A stretch of DNA of 64,000 nucleotides from Closterium sp. Naga37s-1. Taxonomy: Eukaryota > Streptophyta > Zygnematophyceae > Desmidiales > Closteriaceae. Each line of letters starts with the position of its first letter. Positions within the stretch are counted from its first letter, which is position 1. Positions 46,057-57,172 of the stretch are shown one piece after another. The stretch lies in assembly GCA_947471745.1 (NCBI GenBank), contig CANJKZ010000396.1, positions 232,001-296,000 on the forward strand, read 5' to 3'. The position numbers and the translations under genes are program-made. The notes below the pieces were generated by a model. That model was not told where the DNA came from. It did no database searches and was given only the letters and a program-made list of their open reading frames with translations.

Positions 46057-48364
46057 GCAGCCGCAGCCGCAGCCACAGCCGCAGCAGCAGCAGCAGCAGC
46101 CGCAGCCGCAGCCGCAGCGGCCGCAGCCGCCACCGCAGCTTCCTCTAGAGCGGCGGTTGTTCCCACCTGTGAGTGGCTTGCGGGCCCTTGGCCTTTCCTC
46201 CTCTCCTCTTGTCCGCTCCCAGTCTCCTCCTGTGTTTGTTCCTCCGTTGCCTCCTCCTGACGACCGTCCGGCGGTCTGGTCTTCTCCTCCTCCTCAGTCT
46301 CCTCCTCCCTCTGTCCGTCGCGACTTGATCACTCGTTGTCCTCCGCGTGCTCGTCACTCGTCCCCTGTTACTGACCTCCACACTGCCCTCCTTTGTTCGT
46401 CTCGTCGTCGTTCTCCTTCTCCTGTGTCCGTTCTCCCGTCTCCTCCTCCGTCCTCTCTACCTGCCCTCCCCACTCCTATCTCTGACTACTACCGCGCTGT
46501 TCGTCCTGTTGCCGCACGTGTCCTCACCACTCTTGTCACCGACCCTCGTTTCCCTCCGTCGTCTGTCTCGGCTCTCACTGCCGCTGTCGCTGAGTTTGCT
46601 GCCGCCAGCCGCCTTGACTACGCCACCCGTGTGGTGCCAGCTCCTCCCTACCGTCCTCTGTCCGTCGGGGGTGGGTTTGCCCTTGGCTGTGACGTCCTAG
46701 AGGACAGAGAGTCTGAGCTGGAGTACTGGGCAGCCGCTTCTCCCTCTGTGTGTGCCATGCTGCTCTCCCCTGAGGGAGACCCCGACGCCCTTGACATACC
46801 GACTCCTCGCACTTACCGCGAGGCAGTGTCAGGGGCGTGGGCCTCTCAGTGGAAAGCGGCTATGGACTCAGAGTTGGCGTCTTGGAGATCCACAGGCACC
46901 TACGTCGACGCAGTTCCCCCTCCCAGGGCGAACGTAGTCGATGGCATGTGGCTCTTCAAGGTGAAGCGGCCGCCTGGAGCACCGCCGGTGTTCAAGGCGC
47001 GCTACGTGGCTAGGGGTTTCAGTCAGCGTGAGGGAGTTGACTTCTTCCAGACCTTCGCCCCGACCCCGAAGATGACTACTCTTCGGGTGTTACTCCACAT
47101 AGCAGCGCAGCGAGACTACGAGCTGCACTCCCTCGACTTCTCCACTGCGCTCCTCCAGGGCCGACTGCACGAGGAGATCTGGCTGCGCCGTCCTCCTGGC
47201 TTCACTGACACCTTCCCACCTGGGACCCAGTGGAGCCTAAGGCGACCAGTCTACGGTCTCCGCCAGTCGCCCCGTGAGTGGCACGACACTCTTCGCTCCA
47301 CGCTTCGTGACCTTGGGTTCAGCCCGTCCTCCGCCGACCCGTCGCTGTTTGTTCGAGCGGGTTCTACTCCTTTCTTTATCCTTGTCTACGTCGACGACTT
47401 GGTGTTTGCTACAGCAGACAGGGCAGCCCTGGCTCAGGTGAAGTCCGAACTGCAGAAGAGACACAAGTGCACTGACCTGGGTGAGCTGCAGCGCTACCTT
47501 GGCATGCAGATCACCCGGGACAGAGCCGCTCGCACCATCACACTGACGCAGTCACACATGGTGCAGCAGGTCCTTCGGCGGTTCCACTTCCAGTTCTCCA
47601 CCACACAGCCCACTCCTCTTGCTGTTGACCACAGACTCACGGGCCCCTTTCCTGACGAGCCCTTTGAGTCCAGTGGACCCTACGCAGAGCTGGTGGGCTG
47701 CCTCATGTACCTGATGACTTGTACTCGACCGGACCTCGCCTTTCCACTCAGCATCCTTTCTCGTTTTGTTGCGACTGGGAGACACCGCCCTGTCCACTGG
47801 ACAGCTGCTGTGAGGGTGGCGAAGTACCTGGCGACTACATCAGGCTTGGGGCTTGTGCTTGGAGGGACTCAGCCAGTGGCGTTGACTGGTCACTGCGACT
47901 CTTCCTACGCTGACGACGTGGAGACTCAGCGTTCGACTCAGGGTTACTGCTTCAGTCTGGGAGCTGGTGCTGTGTCGTGGAGGTCTACACGGTCGTCGTC
48001 TGTGGCTACTTCCAGTGCAGAGGCAGAGATCTACGCTGGTGCCATGGCGGCACAGGAGCTTCGCTGGTTGACCTTCTTGCTCGCTGACCTTGATGAGCGG
48101 CCTCGCTCTGCACCGACCTTGTACGCTGACAACAAGGCCATGATCCTCCTGTGTCGAGAGCCTCGACTGGAGAGCAGAGTGAAGCATATTGACGTGAGGT
48201 ACTTCCTCCTGCGAGAGCTGCATCGACGCGGTCAGGCACGCCTGGACTTTGTGGCCTCAGAGGCCAACACTGCAGACGTCTTCACCAAGGCCTTGGCGCT
48301 TGGTGACCACCACAGGTTCTGTGTGCAGTTGGGGCTTGTTGAGGTAGGCCCTCGGTTGGTGTAG
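43233..48364 (+). CDS. Copia F gag-pol region
   Basis: Recognisable parts in order: a Gln-rich start ([10 protein letters not shown]), Cys/His motif CQYRILTG with downstream [11 protein letters not shown], protease [13 protein letters not shown]-pre[13 protein letters not shown], integrase [16 protein letters not shown] and [12 protein letters not shown], (GGAGAGGA)-type linker, poly-Gln from a CAG run, [24 protein letters not shown] and LVYVDDLVF, RNase [12 protein letters not shown] and HIDVRYF. Product would be cleaved by its own protease; integrase inserts the cDNA and RT-RNase H makes it. About one interruption. Confidence 0.85.
45957..46145. repeat. CAG / CCGCAG microsatellite in copia F
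   Basis: Nearly pure CAG triplets to about 46022, then mixed CAG and CCGCAG. Encodes poly-Gln, poly-Ser or poly-Ala by frame, and lies between integrase and RT. Confidence 0.93.
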
Positions 48365-48570
48365 TCCTGTTGCTTGCTCTGCTTGTTGTGCTTTGTATTT
48401 ATATCCTAGTGAACTCTTGAACTGGCCTTGTGGCCGCTTGCTTGCGCTCGGAATTTGTGTGGTGTCCTTGAGATCCACCCTGAGCTTGCCTTGGTTCTTG
48501 GTTTGACTGGTCTTGTGACCGTTTGTTCACCTTGCTTGCTTTGATGCCCCTCACTTAGCCTATGGGGGTG

Positions 48571-48699
48571 TGTCAAATGTTGAACATTGATATGATAGGC
48601 TATAGTGAGTTGCACTCTAGGGGGTACAGCTTCTAGGGTTGCTCATTTGTACCCCATTCGTTTCTATTCCAATCATTCCGTTGTTCGCTAACTTTGAGA
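48571..48699 (+). repeat. Copia F 3' LTR (129 bp)
   Basis: No difference found from 41526-41654. Confidence 0.93.
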
Positions 48700-48704
48700 C
48701 ACAC

Positions 48705-48935
48705 CCCACTTGATCTGCAGCAAAAAACAGCGTTGACTTGGCAGCAGAGTATGGCACTTGGTAGCTGCAAGCACATAGAGCAGAGAACAACACTTCAGCA
48801 AGCCAAGCTCCTAAGGAAATACCTAAGCAGACTGCGTAGATGTCACAGAGGGTTATATGTACCAGAATGTACGGTACATGGGATAGGATATTGCACGGTT
48901 CACTGTTCCCAAAGAAATTTTACCACGAGCGCCCT
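48705..48935. other. Intergenic / 3' UTR of the L1-domain gene
   Basis: No coding sequence recognised. Likely 3' UTR of the minus-strand gene ending at 48936. Confidence 0.4.
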
Positions 48936-51017
48936 TCAAGTCGACAACCTCCTCTTCATTACTTTCGGCTTCTTGGCCTTCACACCTCCCACTTTACCCC
49001 CTGTGCTCCCTCTTCTCCTCTTCCCCTTGCCCACCTCCTTATCCCCTCCTCCCTCCTCCCTTTCCACACCCTCCTCCTCCCCTTGCCGTTCCACCACCTT
49101 CACAGCCATTTTCGTCGGCAAATCAACCTCCGCCATGTAGATGGGCAGAGCGAGCGAGTCCGTGGCTCGTATATGCAACGAGCTCACATTCTTCCATTTC
49201 TTCGGCACATGCTCCACCGCCCCCGCCACCACCGCCATCACATTCCCCACAATCTCCGCCTCGCTCATGCCGAACCTCGCCGCCCGCACGCTCATGGACG
49301 GGCCCCCACTCACATACAAGTACGTGCTGTCGCACGCCTCTCGCACACTCTTCGCCCACTCCTTCCCCCGGAGCTTCACAGGGATGGGGTGCTTCTTCTT
49401 CTTGAAGAACTTTGTGCCAATAAGGGGGGGCAGCTGGTGGATGATGTCAATATCGGCCAGGAAGAGGTCGTACGAGCCGAGCAGTTGCCGCTTCGCCTCG
49501 TACTGCTTGTACTTGGTGCGCAGCTTGGTCAGCCCGATCACCTTAGTGATGCCGGCTGAACCCTGGGGAGTTTCAAAGGTGGTGTGGGGAGGGAGGGAGG
49601 GAAAATAGGGCATGTTAAGGGGCTTCGCCTCGCACTGCTTGTACTTGGTGCGCACCTTGGTCAGCCCGATCACCTTAGTGATGCCGGCTGAACCCTGGGG
49701 AGTTTCAAAGGTGGTGTGGGGAGGGAGGGAGGGAAAATAGGGCATGTTAAGGGGCTTCGCCTCGCACTGCTTGTACTTGGTGCGCAGCTTGGTCAGCCCG
49801 ATCACCTTGGTGATGCCGGCTGAGCCCTGGGGGGATTAAGGAAGGGGGGGGAAGGGAGTAATGCTCGGCCACGTACTGTTTTTACTTAAAGCGCAGCTTG
49901 GTTAGGTCAATCACCTTGGTGACCCGTGCTGAACCCTGGCGAGTGGTAGGTGGGGGCGGGATAGGAAGAATAAGGCATGGTGAGGAGCTTGGCATCGTAC
50001 TGCTTGTGATTGGTTGGACTCATCAGCTTAGTGATCCCTGCTCGAATCTGGGAGAGAGATGCAAAGGTGGAAAGGAGTAGCGAAATTAGGGCACGTTGCA
50101 CGATTGGCCTCGTACTGCTTGTGCGAAGCTTCGTCACGCCTGTGACTTTGGTGATGTCCGCTGGCCAAACGACAGCCCTGAGCTAGAGCGAAGAGGGGAG
50201 GATGTGTGGGGTTGGATAAGATGGGGTAGCAGGGTGGAGTAGGGTAGAATGAGGCGGGCTATGTTTGCCTTTTCTGATGACGTTTGCACACAGTGTGGTC
50301 CGCGCGAATGCACGCATGTCCGCGTGCGTCCGCGTGTGTATGCGCGAGTCTAAAAGAGCTTAAGTGAGTTTTCAGTTCATGCATTCACGTGGGAATTCTG
50401 CTACCATGCTGCGACGTGTATAGATGGATATGCCAAAATTACGATGCTCGTATTCAGGATTTCACCCTTGCGAAGAGGGACATAAATGATTACGCGCATG
50501 GTGATTTACGTCCCTCCAGCGACCGACGATACCCTCTTAAAACCCGCGCCGCCTTCCCCGTTTGAAGAGAAAATCCAGAAACCTCCGTGACCCGCTTGTT
50601 CCTCACACACAGCAATAGAACCATTCTTAAACCCCAGCTTCCCCAAAGCCCTCTTAGTGTGAAGCCTCGCTCTCCGAACGACGCACTGACCTGCTTGAGG
50701 AAGTTCTCCTTGGACTTTTTGTGGCCGCCCTTAGGGTCGTCATTGACCAGCAAGCAGACCTCCTTGCCCGCATCCAATGGATACAGCGAATGCGGGATCG
50801 GCAGGCGAAACCCGCTCGTCTTGGCGAAGTCTGGCGAAGACTTGAGCCCGATTACCACATGAATCAGCTCGTCGTCGTCCTCCGCAAAAAGCTCGTGTTC
50901 CGATTTCGCTTTTCGCCGCGCGGTCATCCATTTGACTAACGACTGCACGGCTCGCTCCACCTGCCCGTGATCCACGCGATTAGGGCTCTCAGCGCTCGTT
51001 CCCTTGCCCGCTGCCAT
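48936..51017 (-). CDS. Ribosomal L1 domain-containing protein (RSL1D1/Utp30-like), two exons
   Basis: Nucleolar L1-domain protein of the RSL1D1/Utp30/Cic1 group, which acts in ribosome biogenesis. Exon 1 runs 51017-50691: MAAGKGTSAES, an acidic block (FAEDDDELIHVVIGL), RLPIPHSLYP and VCLLVNDDPKGG, ending at donor gtcagt. Exon 2 runs 49562-48936: GITKVIGLTKLRTKY, LLGSYDLFLAD, LPPLIGTKFFKKKKHPIPV, then VGNVMAVV and a long Lys/Arg/Glu tail (KRRRG, KAKKPKVMKRR) typical of nucleolar proteins. Both exon ends are phase 0, giving about 317 residues. An in-frame ATG ten codons upstream (51047) is possible. The intron contains five more copies of the exon-2 beginning. Looks intact. Confidence 0.85.
49487..50200 (-). 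repeat. Six tandem copies of the exon-2 acceptor region
   Basis: Copies of the acceptor ccccag plus ggttcagccggcatcac start at 49562 (the one continuous with the L1 domain), 49694, 49826, about 49935, about 50048 and about 50165. The first three are nearly identical at a 132-bp (44-codon) period and remain open in the L1 frame; the outer three are decayed. Each upstream copy encodes GSAGITKVIGLTKxRTKYKQ and then runs into intron sequence without a donor. Confidence 0.9.
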
Positions 51018-51699
51018 GGCAGCAAAGAAAGCAACTAAGGCAGGCAAGACTAGCTACTCGCTGTCTCAATGGATCAAATCACCTAGGCTGGTTCGGGAGG
51101 CGGTAAGGGGTCAAAACTGCAAAGCGAGAATGTCGTTGGAGGGTTTAGAGGGAAATGCGAGGTGGGTTCACTGAAGATGTCCTCGCTAAAAAGAAACAGC
51201 ATTGGAAAAATTGTAAGGACGCGTCAACTCCCATCAAATTGGCAAGATCGGGTGGGTTCGGTTCTGCACACCGATCTATCGCCACACCAGTGTTCCCAAC
51301 AGCTGATTTGCGATCGAGGGGCTCCATCGAGCCACAGGTGACAGTTTGAAAAAAATCTGGGGGCAAATTTTCACGATCGCCACGATACTGGCCATTTTGC
51401 ATGTTGCTGTACAAGAAACACTGACGAATCAGTATGGTGACGTGAGTCACACTGAAACGGATTTGACCGCGTGGGGTGGGGGGGGGGGGGGAGGGGGGGA
51501 GGATAGGGTGCGCGTGTACAGTCTGTACCTTCCGGTGATTCACGAAACCCCACCCACCCACACACTTGGAGTTATTTCGCATGCGCTGTACAGATATGCA
51601 CGCCGAATGAAGTGTTTAGCCTCGCTGAAACCTACCGTATCACAGCAGCAACGCCACACACCTTGTACTGGTGTTTCAGCTGTTATTTTTTTTACACTG
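51018..51699. other. Upstream region of the L1-domain gene
   Basis: No gene recognised. Should hold the promoter of the minus-strand L1 gene, but I see no clear motif. A short poly-G tract lies at about 51478-51498. Confidence 0.4.
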
Positions 51700-52120
51700 T
51701 TGGTTCAGCGAAGGAGAGGGCGAGCTATGGGCTGGAGATGGGGAAAGGGGGGGGACATGGCAGGGGGGATCAGGCATAGGGCCAGGGGCGGGTCAAGGGT
51801 AGGCGGCTGGAGTAGGTGCCAGGATGTTTATTGGGTCGGCTAGGAGGCAGGATCACTTGCTTGCTTGCTTGCCCGTGTGATGGCTTGACTGCTGGTGTGC
51901 TTCCTGGCCTGCTCGTATGTCTGCATGCTCACATGGTGGCTTGCTCCTTTGTCCGCTTACCTGGCGGCCTACTTGCTGGTTGTCTCTCTGCTTGGTGGTT
52001 ACCTTGCTTGCCTGCTACTGTTCCGTCTATGCAGGACTATCAGTCTGGAAGTTGGTAGTAGACTGCTTCCATGCCTGTATCCTTATGAACCCATCAATGA
52101 AGGACTGCCTCAGAGAGATG
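51700..52120 (+). mobile_element. 3' UTR relic of a LINE, upstream of LINE 1
   Basis: Resembles the 3' end of LINE 1 at about 57200-57560: the cttgcttgcttg...gatggcttg block, ccttatgaaccc and the aggaggc motif occur in the same order. It has no coding part, so it is a 5'-truncated copy standing directly before LINE 1. Confidence 0.6.
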
Positions 52121-52437
52121 GCTTGGGGTTAGTCCTTAGCCATTTTTCAGCCTCTTATTCCTAGTCCTTAGCGGTTTTCAGCAGTGTTTCCATAGTATAG
52201 AGGTCCCAGTTCCATGCCTGGTGAGCTCATTCTTCACCGGTCAGTTCGGTTCACTCTCCAAAACCGGCGGCTCGCGCCGGCCACCTTCGGCGGCCGCCGT
52301 TCGTTGGCGCGTCCTTCGGCCGCGCGTGAGGGGTGACAAGAGAAAAGAGCGACAAGCATAACAAGCGGCAGTACAACATGCAGCCGTAAAACAACAACTA
52401 CAACTACAACAACACCCTCAGGCGTGAATGCACCGCC

Positions 52438-54660
52438 ATGGGGAAGCCTAAGGCCATGCCTGCTACCAAGGGGGCCGGCAAGGGAAAGGCGGCTGCTACT
52501 CAACAAGGATCCAACACAACCTCCCGTCCAGCCACTGTAGGATGGATGCGGCTGCTGCTACAAGGTCGAGTGGTTCCTCCCGGGCAGAATCGGCAAGCCG
52601 CGCCAAAGCTTCAGAGCCGGCCCAAGGGCAGTCCCAGGGGATTCCGGCACAAAGCCAAGCAGTGGGAGATAATGCTGCACTCCTCCGCTGCCGACACCGC
52701 CGCCGACTGCTCTGCAGGCTGCATCCCCTCGATCTACACCCCCTGGTGCGCTAGGGTCGCGTGAAGCTGGTCGAGCACATACGACAGGAGCGTCAAGCAA
52801 GTCCCCACGTGCATCACGCGCTACTCGACGCGAAGAGGTAGCTCGCCAGGAACCACGGCACAAGGAGGTGGCTGGGTGGGAGGCGTCACCGGCTCCCGCG
52901 GACGGTGCACATGGGGCTCGCCATACAAGTATCGAGGGAATGACGTCAGGGCCGGTACTGCCTGAGGGGTTGGAGCGTGTAGGAGAGGTGACGGAGGAAC
53001 GTGGGACATCCAGGGACGAGGCTGCCACGGCTGGGGGGGCAGGGGAAAGCGACGTAGCGGTGACTAGGCCGGCAGCTGCTGCGTTACCCCGGGTGGTGGC
53101 TGCTGCGGTGCCTGAGGCGGCTGCTGCTGCCGTGCCTGCAGCGGAGATGGTGGCGGGTCCGGTGCCTGCTGGCGGTTCTGCTGCTGCCTTTGGCAGCGGC
53201 TCATCTTCACCCTCTGCCACCCAACAGGTGGCACAGTCGCAGGCTGAGGAGACGAGGCTGTGTGCAGATCCGGAGCAGACCGGGGAGGTGGCGTTGTCCG
53301 CGTCACCGGCACCGGTAACGTCGACTGTGCTGGCGGCGGTGGTGTCTGCTGCGACAGGGGAGCAGGGCGGAGTCCCGGCGGCGGAAGGCGCCCCGACTGC
53401 CGCTGCGTGCGCCAGAACGCCTATTGCTGCAGCGGCCGCAAACAGGCAGGAGCATGGCCAGGGGGAGGGTGAGAGTCTGGGACCCGCGAACAGCGCTGCT
53501 TTCGGCGCTGTGCAGGCGAAGTCGAAGAAGAATCTGCGTGCCCAGCCAGCGCCGAGACGGCCCGGAGCAGGGCTGGGGCCTGGCTTCTCGGGACCCCTCC
53601 TGGGCTGGGTTCTGCAAGGGCAACCGCCACCAGTGCAAGCGTGTCCGTCGTCATCTGCGCAACCGCATGCGGCGGGGGGAGGTGGGGGGGGAGGGGTTCG
53701 GATTGAATGAAGCAGAGATCACAACAACCCGCCAAGCAGCGACGCCAGTTTCTAACCGGGAAAACGAAGCACGGGTGAACTCATCGCCAAGCCTAGTTGC
53801 CCCAGCTACTGAAAACGTCGCCACCCGGTGCTCGGCGAGGCTGGGCACCGTCACGTGGGGTTCTCCAAGGGGAGGTCGCACGCCGTGGATGCCGACGAGA
53901 CGCGCGGGACTGGAGGCCACGGTCCAATCTGTGCGCCGGTGGTAGGCCGTGGTTTGCGCGGAGCCAACCGCGGAAGGCGAGGGTGGGGGGGGGGGGGGGG
54001 GGGGGGGGGGGGAGGTGTCACGCGCCTGGGGGGGTCTGAGATCCAAGCGAGAACGGGCCCTTGGCGGGAATGCCACGATTTCCCGGAGCGTACAGACGCT
54101 CCAGCCAATGGGGGTGACGCTGACTCTGCCGAGGAGAGAGAAGACCCCGAGTTTATGTGTGATGAGGAACTGGAGCCAGAGTCAGAAGATGTTTCACTGG
54201 AAAACGAGGAGGAGGTGGGAAGGGGACGGAATCGAGCGAGGGGCGTGGGAGAGAGAGTGGACGGAGTAACATCCCAGGATGCGGGAGTGACTATACCAGT
54301 TGCTTCGGTCACCAACGAAGTGAAGTCGCCAGCCACCCTGGCAGAGGATGATGCCATCTGGCAGGTGGCAGGCACGTGGACCATGGATCTTCTCCAACGG
54401 ATGGACCAACCCTTCCTAGTCAGACGGTTGCCACCCCAGGTGTTGGATAAATATTGCCTGTGCCTCCTCGCACCACTCCTGCGGCTATCAACACACCCGG
54501 AATGTCCTGGTGCATGGGCGATCATGCTGTACCTCCCAAGGCTCACACTACATCCGTCACCAGAGCCAGTAACTGGCAGCCGATGGGCATCAGTTGAGCG
54601 GGTGCTCTCCTTAGACTTGAAAACGACGACGAGGGCGTTTGCACAAGGGCAGAAACTTTG
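52438..54660 (+). pseudogene. LINE 1 ORF1-like region
   Basis: Starts MGKPKAMPATKGAGKGKAAA, a basic N-terminus conserved in LINE 2 (MGKPKARPGTKQAGKGNGAA). It continues Ala/Pro/Glu-rich through about 53.7 kb, has a basic Cys-containing block (RRRICVPSQ, GFCKGNRHQCKR) near 53.55 kb, an acidic block and then EDDAIWQVAGTWTMDLLQ with VRRLPPQVLD near 54.4 kb, also shared with LINE 2. I recognise no standard domain. Frame changes occur, one beside a 28-base G run at 53985-54012. Confidence 0.6.
53985..54012. repeat. 28-base poly-G run
   Basis: Uninterrupted G tract inside the LINE 1 ORF1-like region, part of a wider G-rich stretch from about 53981. Confidence 0.95.
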
Positions 54661-57172
54661 ATTAAAAAGAGTAGCACTTTGAAAACAGTTGCAGTGTTAT
54701 GCACGAGCCCCCTCGCCAAACCTAACGTGGCGACGGTGACTGCCCTGCGAGCAAAACACCCGTCCTCTAGCACTCCAACGCCGGCCCGGGTTACTGAGAT
54801 CACCGGCTCCGAGATCAGTGTCCCGCTGGAAGCCCATCGCGGAATCCTCGCGAAGTGCCCAAATGGGGTAGGAGCGTGACCCTCGGGCTGTTGTTTTGAA
54901 CACCTGCGAGACCCAGCCCTGGCGATTGAGGAAATCCTGCTGCTCCTGGCGAACGTGGTTAACCGTCTCGCCAGTTCATTCCAGAGCCAACTAGTCCGCG
55001 ACCTACTACTCCCTTCCTGTCTCATAGCATTAAAGAAGCCTGGGGGAGGAGTAAGACCGATCGCAATGGGAGAGGCACTACTTCGCGTGGTGGCAAAAGC
55101 AGCTCTACACAGCTTAGGCCCGCAGATTCGAGAGTTCTTCCTTCCCGTTCAGTTCGGCATAGCTATCCTGGGAGGTGCTGAATGGATTATCTACACGGTC
55201 CGGTCCCTCCTCAAAGAAGACGAGACCCGCACATGTGGAGAATGCGTTCAATAGCGTTGAGCGCGCGTCATTTCTCTCCGCCCTCCAGTGGTCTACACCC
55301 AAGGCTCCCGCTCGTCCGAAACCTCTATGATGTACCCTCGCGCCTTTTGGTGGGCCCACGTCTCGGAGTAGAACACATCCAGAGTTCCAGGGGTGTTCGC
55401 CAAGGGGACCCGCTAGGGCCCCTTCTCTTCGCGGCGGCTATCCAACCCATACTGCTTAGTGTGGCCACGAGAGTCTCGGAGGTGGCGGTAGTAGCAAATG
55501 CTGACGACATCACCATGGCCGGGCCCCGTCTAGCAGCATGCGTAGCTTTCAACACGGTGGTGGCGGAGCTTGCTTCATGCGGATAGCGGTGAAACATCAG
55601 TACGTCAACGGCGTGGTGTGCCACGAGGGAGGAGGGGGGAGATTATCTACCGCACTGTCTGCCTGTTCACCCATGCGGTATAAGGGTGTTGGGCAGTCCC
55701 ATCGACAGCGACGCTTTCTGCACCGAACAGGTTCGGGCGGCTCTCACGGAGGAAGCTGCGCCGCTACCCCTCATCTCCCAATTTAACCCGCAGCATGCCC
55801 TCCTCATGCTCTCCCGTAGCATCTCCCGCCGCATCTCGTACCTACTACGCACAACACCGGCGGAGGCACTAGCTCGTACGGAATGGAGGGAGTGGAGCGA
55901 GGCGTTGGTAGGAGCAGGGCTCACGGCATCGAAGCTACAGATCCCGTCGAGCGAGCTAGAGCAAAGCCTACTCTGGCTCCAGGCAACGCTCCCTGTTTGG
56001 CTGGGGGGCCTGGGAATCATTCATCCCATCTCTGAAGCCCCGGCCACGTACCTCGCCTCGACTGCAGCGGCGCAGCTTCTACTGCAGCAGCTGAACCTGC
56101 CGCCAGACTACCTACTTCACAGGGCTAGGGAACTGCTCTCCCCCACATGGACCCCACCTCCCCCCCGGGTGAACCCGCTGTCCCCACTCGAGGCAAGGCT
56201 CCCAGCACAGGCACAGGTGGTTCTACGCAGCTACAGGGAGAACCACACGCGGGCAACCTGCAGTTGGGGCTTTCCAAGGCCATTAACCATACGCGGACGG
56301 ATGAGCTACTGGCGGATACTATTGTTGACAGGCCAGGCGTGGACCGGTGCCATGCTATTCGGCTCATTAGTCTGAAAGGAGTGGGAGCCGGTGACTGGCT
56401 TCATGCAGTGCCCACGAGGGCTGACCTTTCAATATCCCCTGGTCAGTTCTCCATAGCACTAGGCTTGCGCCTTGGCATAGAGCTGCCGGTAGCGGAGGTC
56501 TGCCCTTGCAAGAGATCAAACTCCACAATAGCCGACAAGAGTTTGCCGCACCACCTCCTACGTTGTGCGGATGGCGGAGACGCCGTCCGCACCCACAACG
56601 CCCTGGTCCATGCTGCTCTGCGCATGGCGCAAGAGGCGGGGTACAAGACTTTTCACGAGACGACCGCTTTCTCGCCCCCTGTCCTGAGCAGATGGGCCGA
56701 CCTTGCCATCAGGGACCAGGAATCGGGCGAGACTTGGGCTACGGACGTGACAGTTACTGACCCGGTCCTGCAGAGGAGGGATGTGAGGGCCCGGAAGCCG
56801 CCAGGATGGGCAGCTGAGGAGGCTTCGCAGACAAAGCACCGACTCTACGAAGGGCGTCCTAGCTACGTCGGTTTATTCGGCCTGGCGGTTGAGACCTATG
56901 GGGCTCTAGCAGCCGACACCCAGCAGTTCCTCCGTATGTTGGCTACCTATGCGGCAAAGAAAAAATACCGCCAGGGGCGCCTCACTACCACTGCAGCCCG
57001 CCTCAACGCACAATACCGGCAGCGGTGGTCGGTGATGCTCCAACGCAGCCAGGCGACTTCACCCCTCTCTAAGTCAAACCGGGCAGCAGAAGCGGCATTC
57101 CCACAGGCAGCAGTGGACCCCTGGGCCCCTCGGCTGGGGGACCTCTGGCAGATGCGGGGAGGACGAGTATGA
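54661..57172 (+). pseudogene. LINE 1 reverse transcriptase and restriction-like endonuclease
   Basis: N-terminal helix LAKPNVATVTALRAKHPS, then RT fingers CLIALKKPGGGVRPIAMGEALL (two adjoining parts near 55020-55090), palm SRGVRQGDPLGPLLFAAAI near 55390-55450 and NADDITMAG near 55500. After a long connection (NPQHALLMLSRS, GGLGIIHPISEAP) comes GLSKAINHTRTDELL and a Cys/His block CPCK...HHLLRC near 56500-56570. The nuclease follows: RTHNALVHAAL, FHETTAFSPP, RWADLAIRDQ and WATDVTVTDP, a PD-(D/E)XK-like arrangement as in R2-group LINEs. It would nick target DNA and prime cDNA synthesis there. Several frame changes; stop at 57170-57172. Confidence 0.78.

Larger units (their letters stand above)
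41526..48699 (+). mobile_element. Copia element F, nearly whole and very young
   Basis: A 7174-bp element with 129-bp LTRs in which I find no difference, and target duplication cacac (41521-41525, 48700-48704). Primer-binding site tggtatcatgag at 41655, polypurine end ctatgggggtg before 48571. Parts: long minisatellite leader 41.69-42.6 kb, Cys/His gag motif near 43.55 kb, protease 43.9 kb, integrase 44.4-45.2 kb, linker 45.49-45.8 kb with a glutamine-rich tail to 46.15 kb, RT 46.79-47.7 kb and RNase H 47.85-48.36 kb. Coding is open over most of its length, with about one interruption. It sits between two convergent host genes. Confidence 0.94.

Noticed and set aside
51816-52164. Cys/Leu-rich secreted-type ORFs
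   Set aside because: Three overlapping frames of a cttg-rich LINE 3' UTR that recurs at about 57400.
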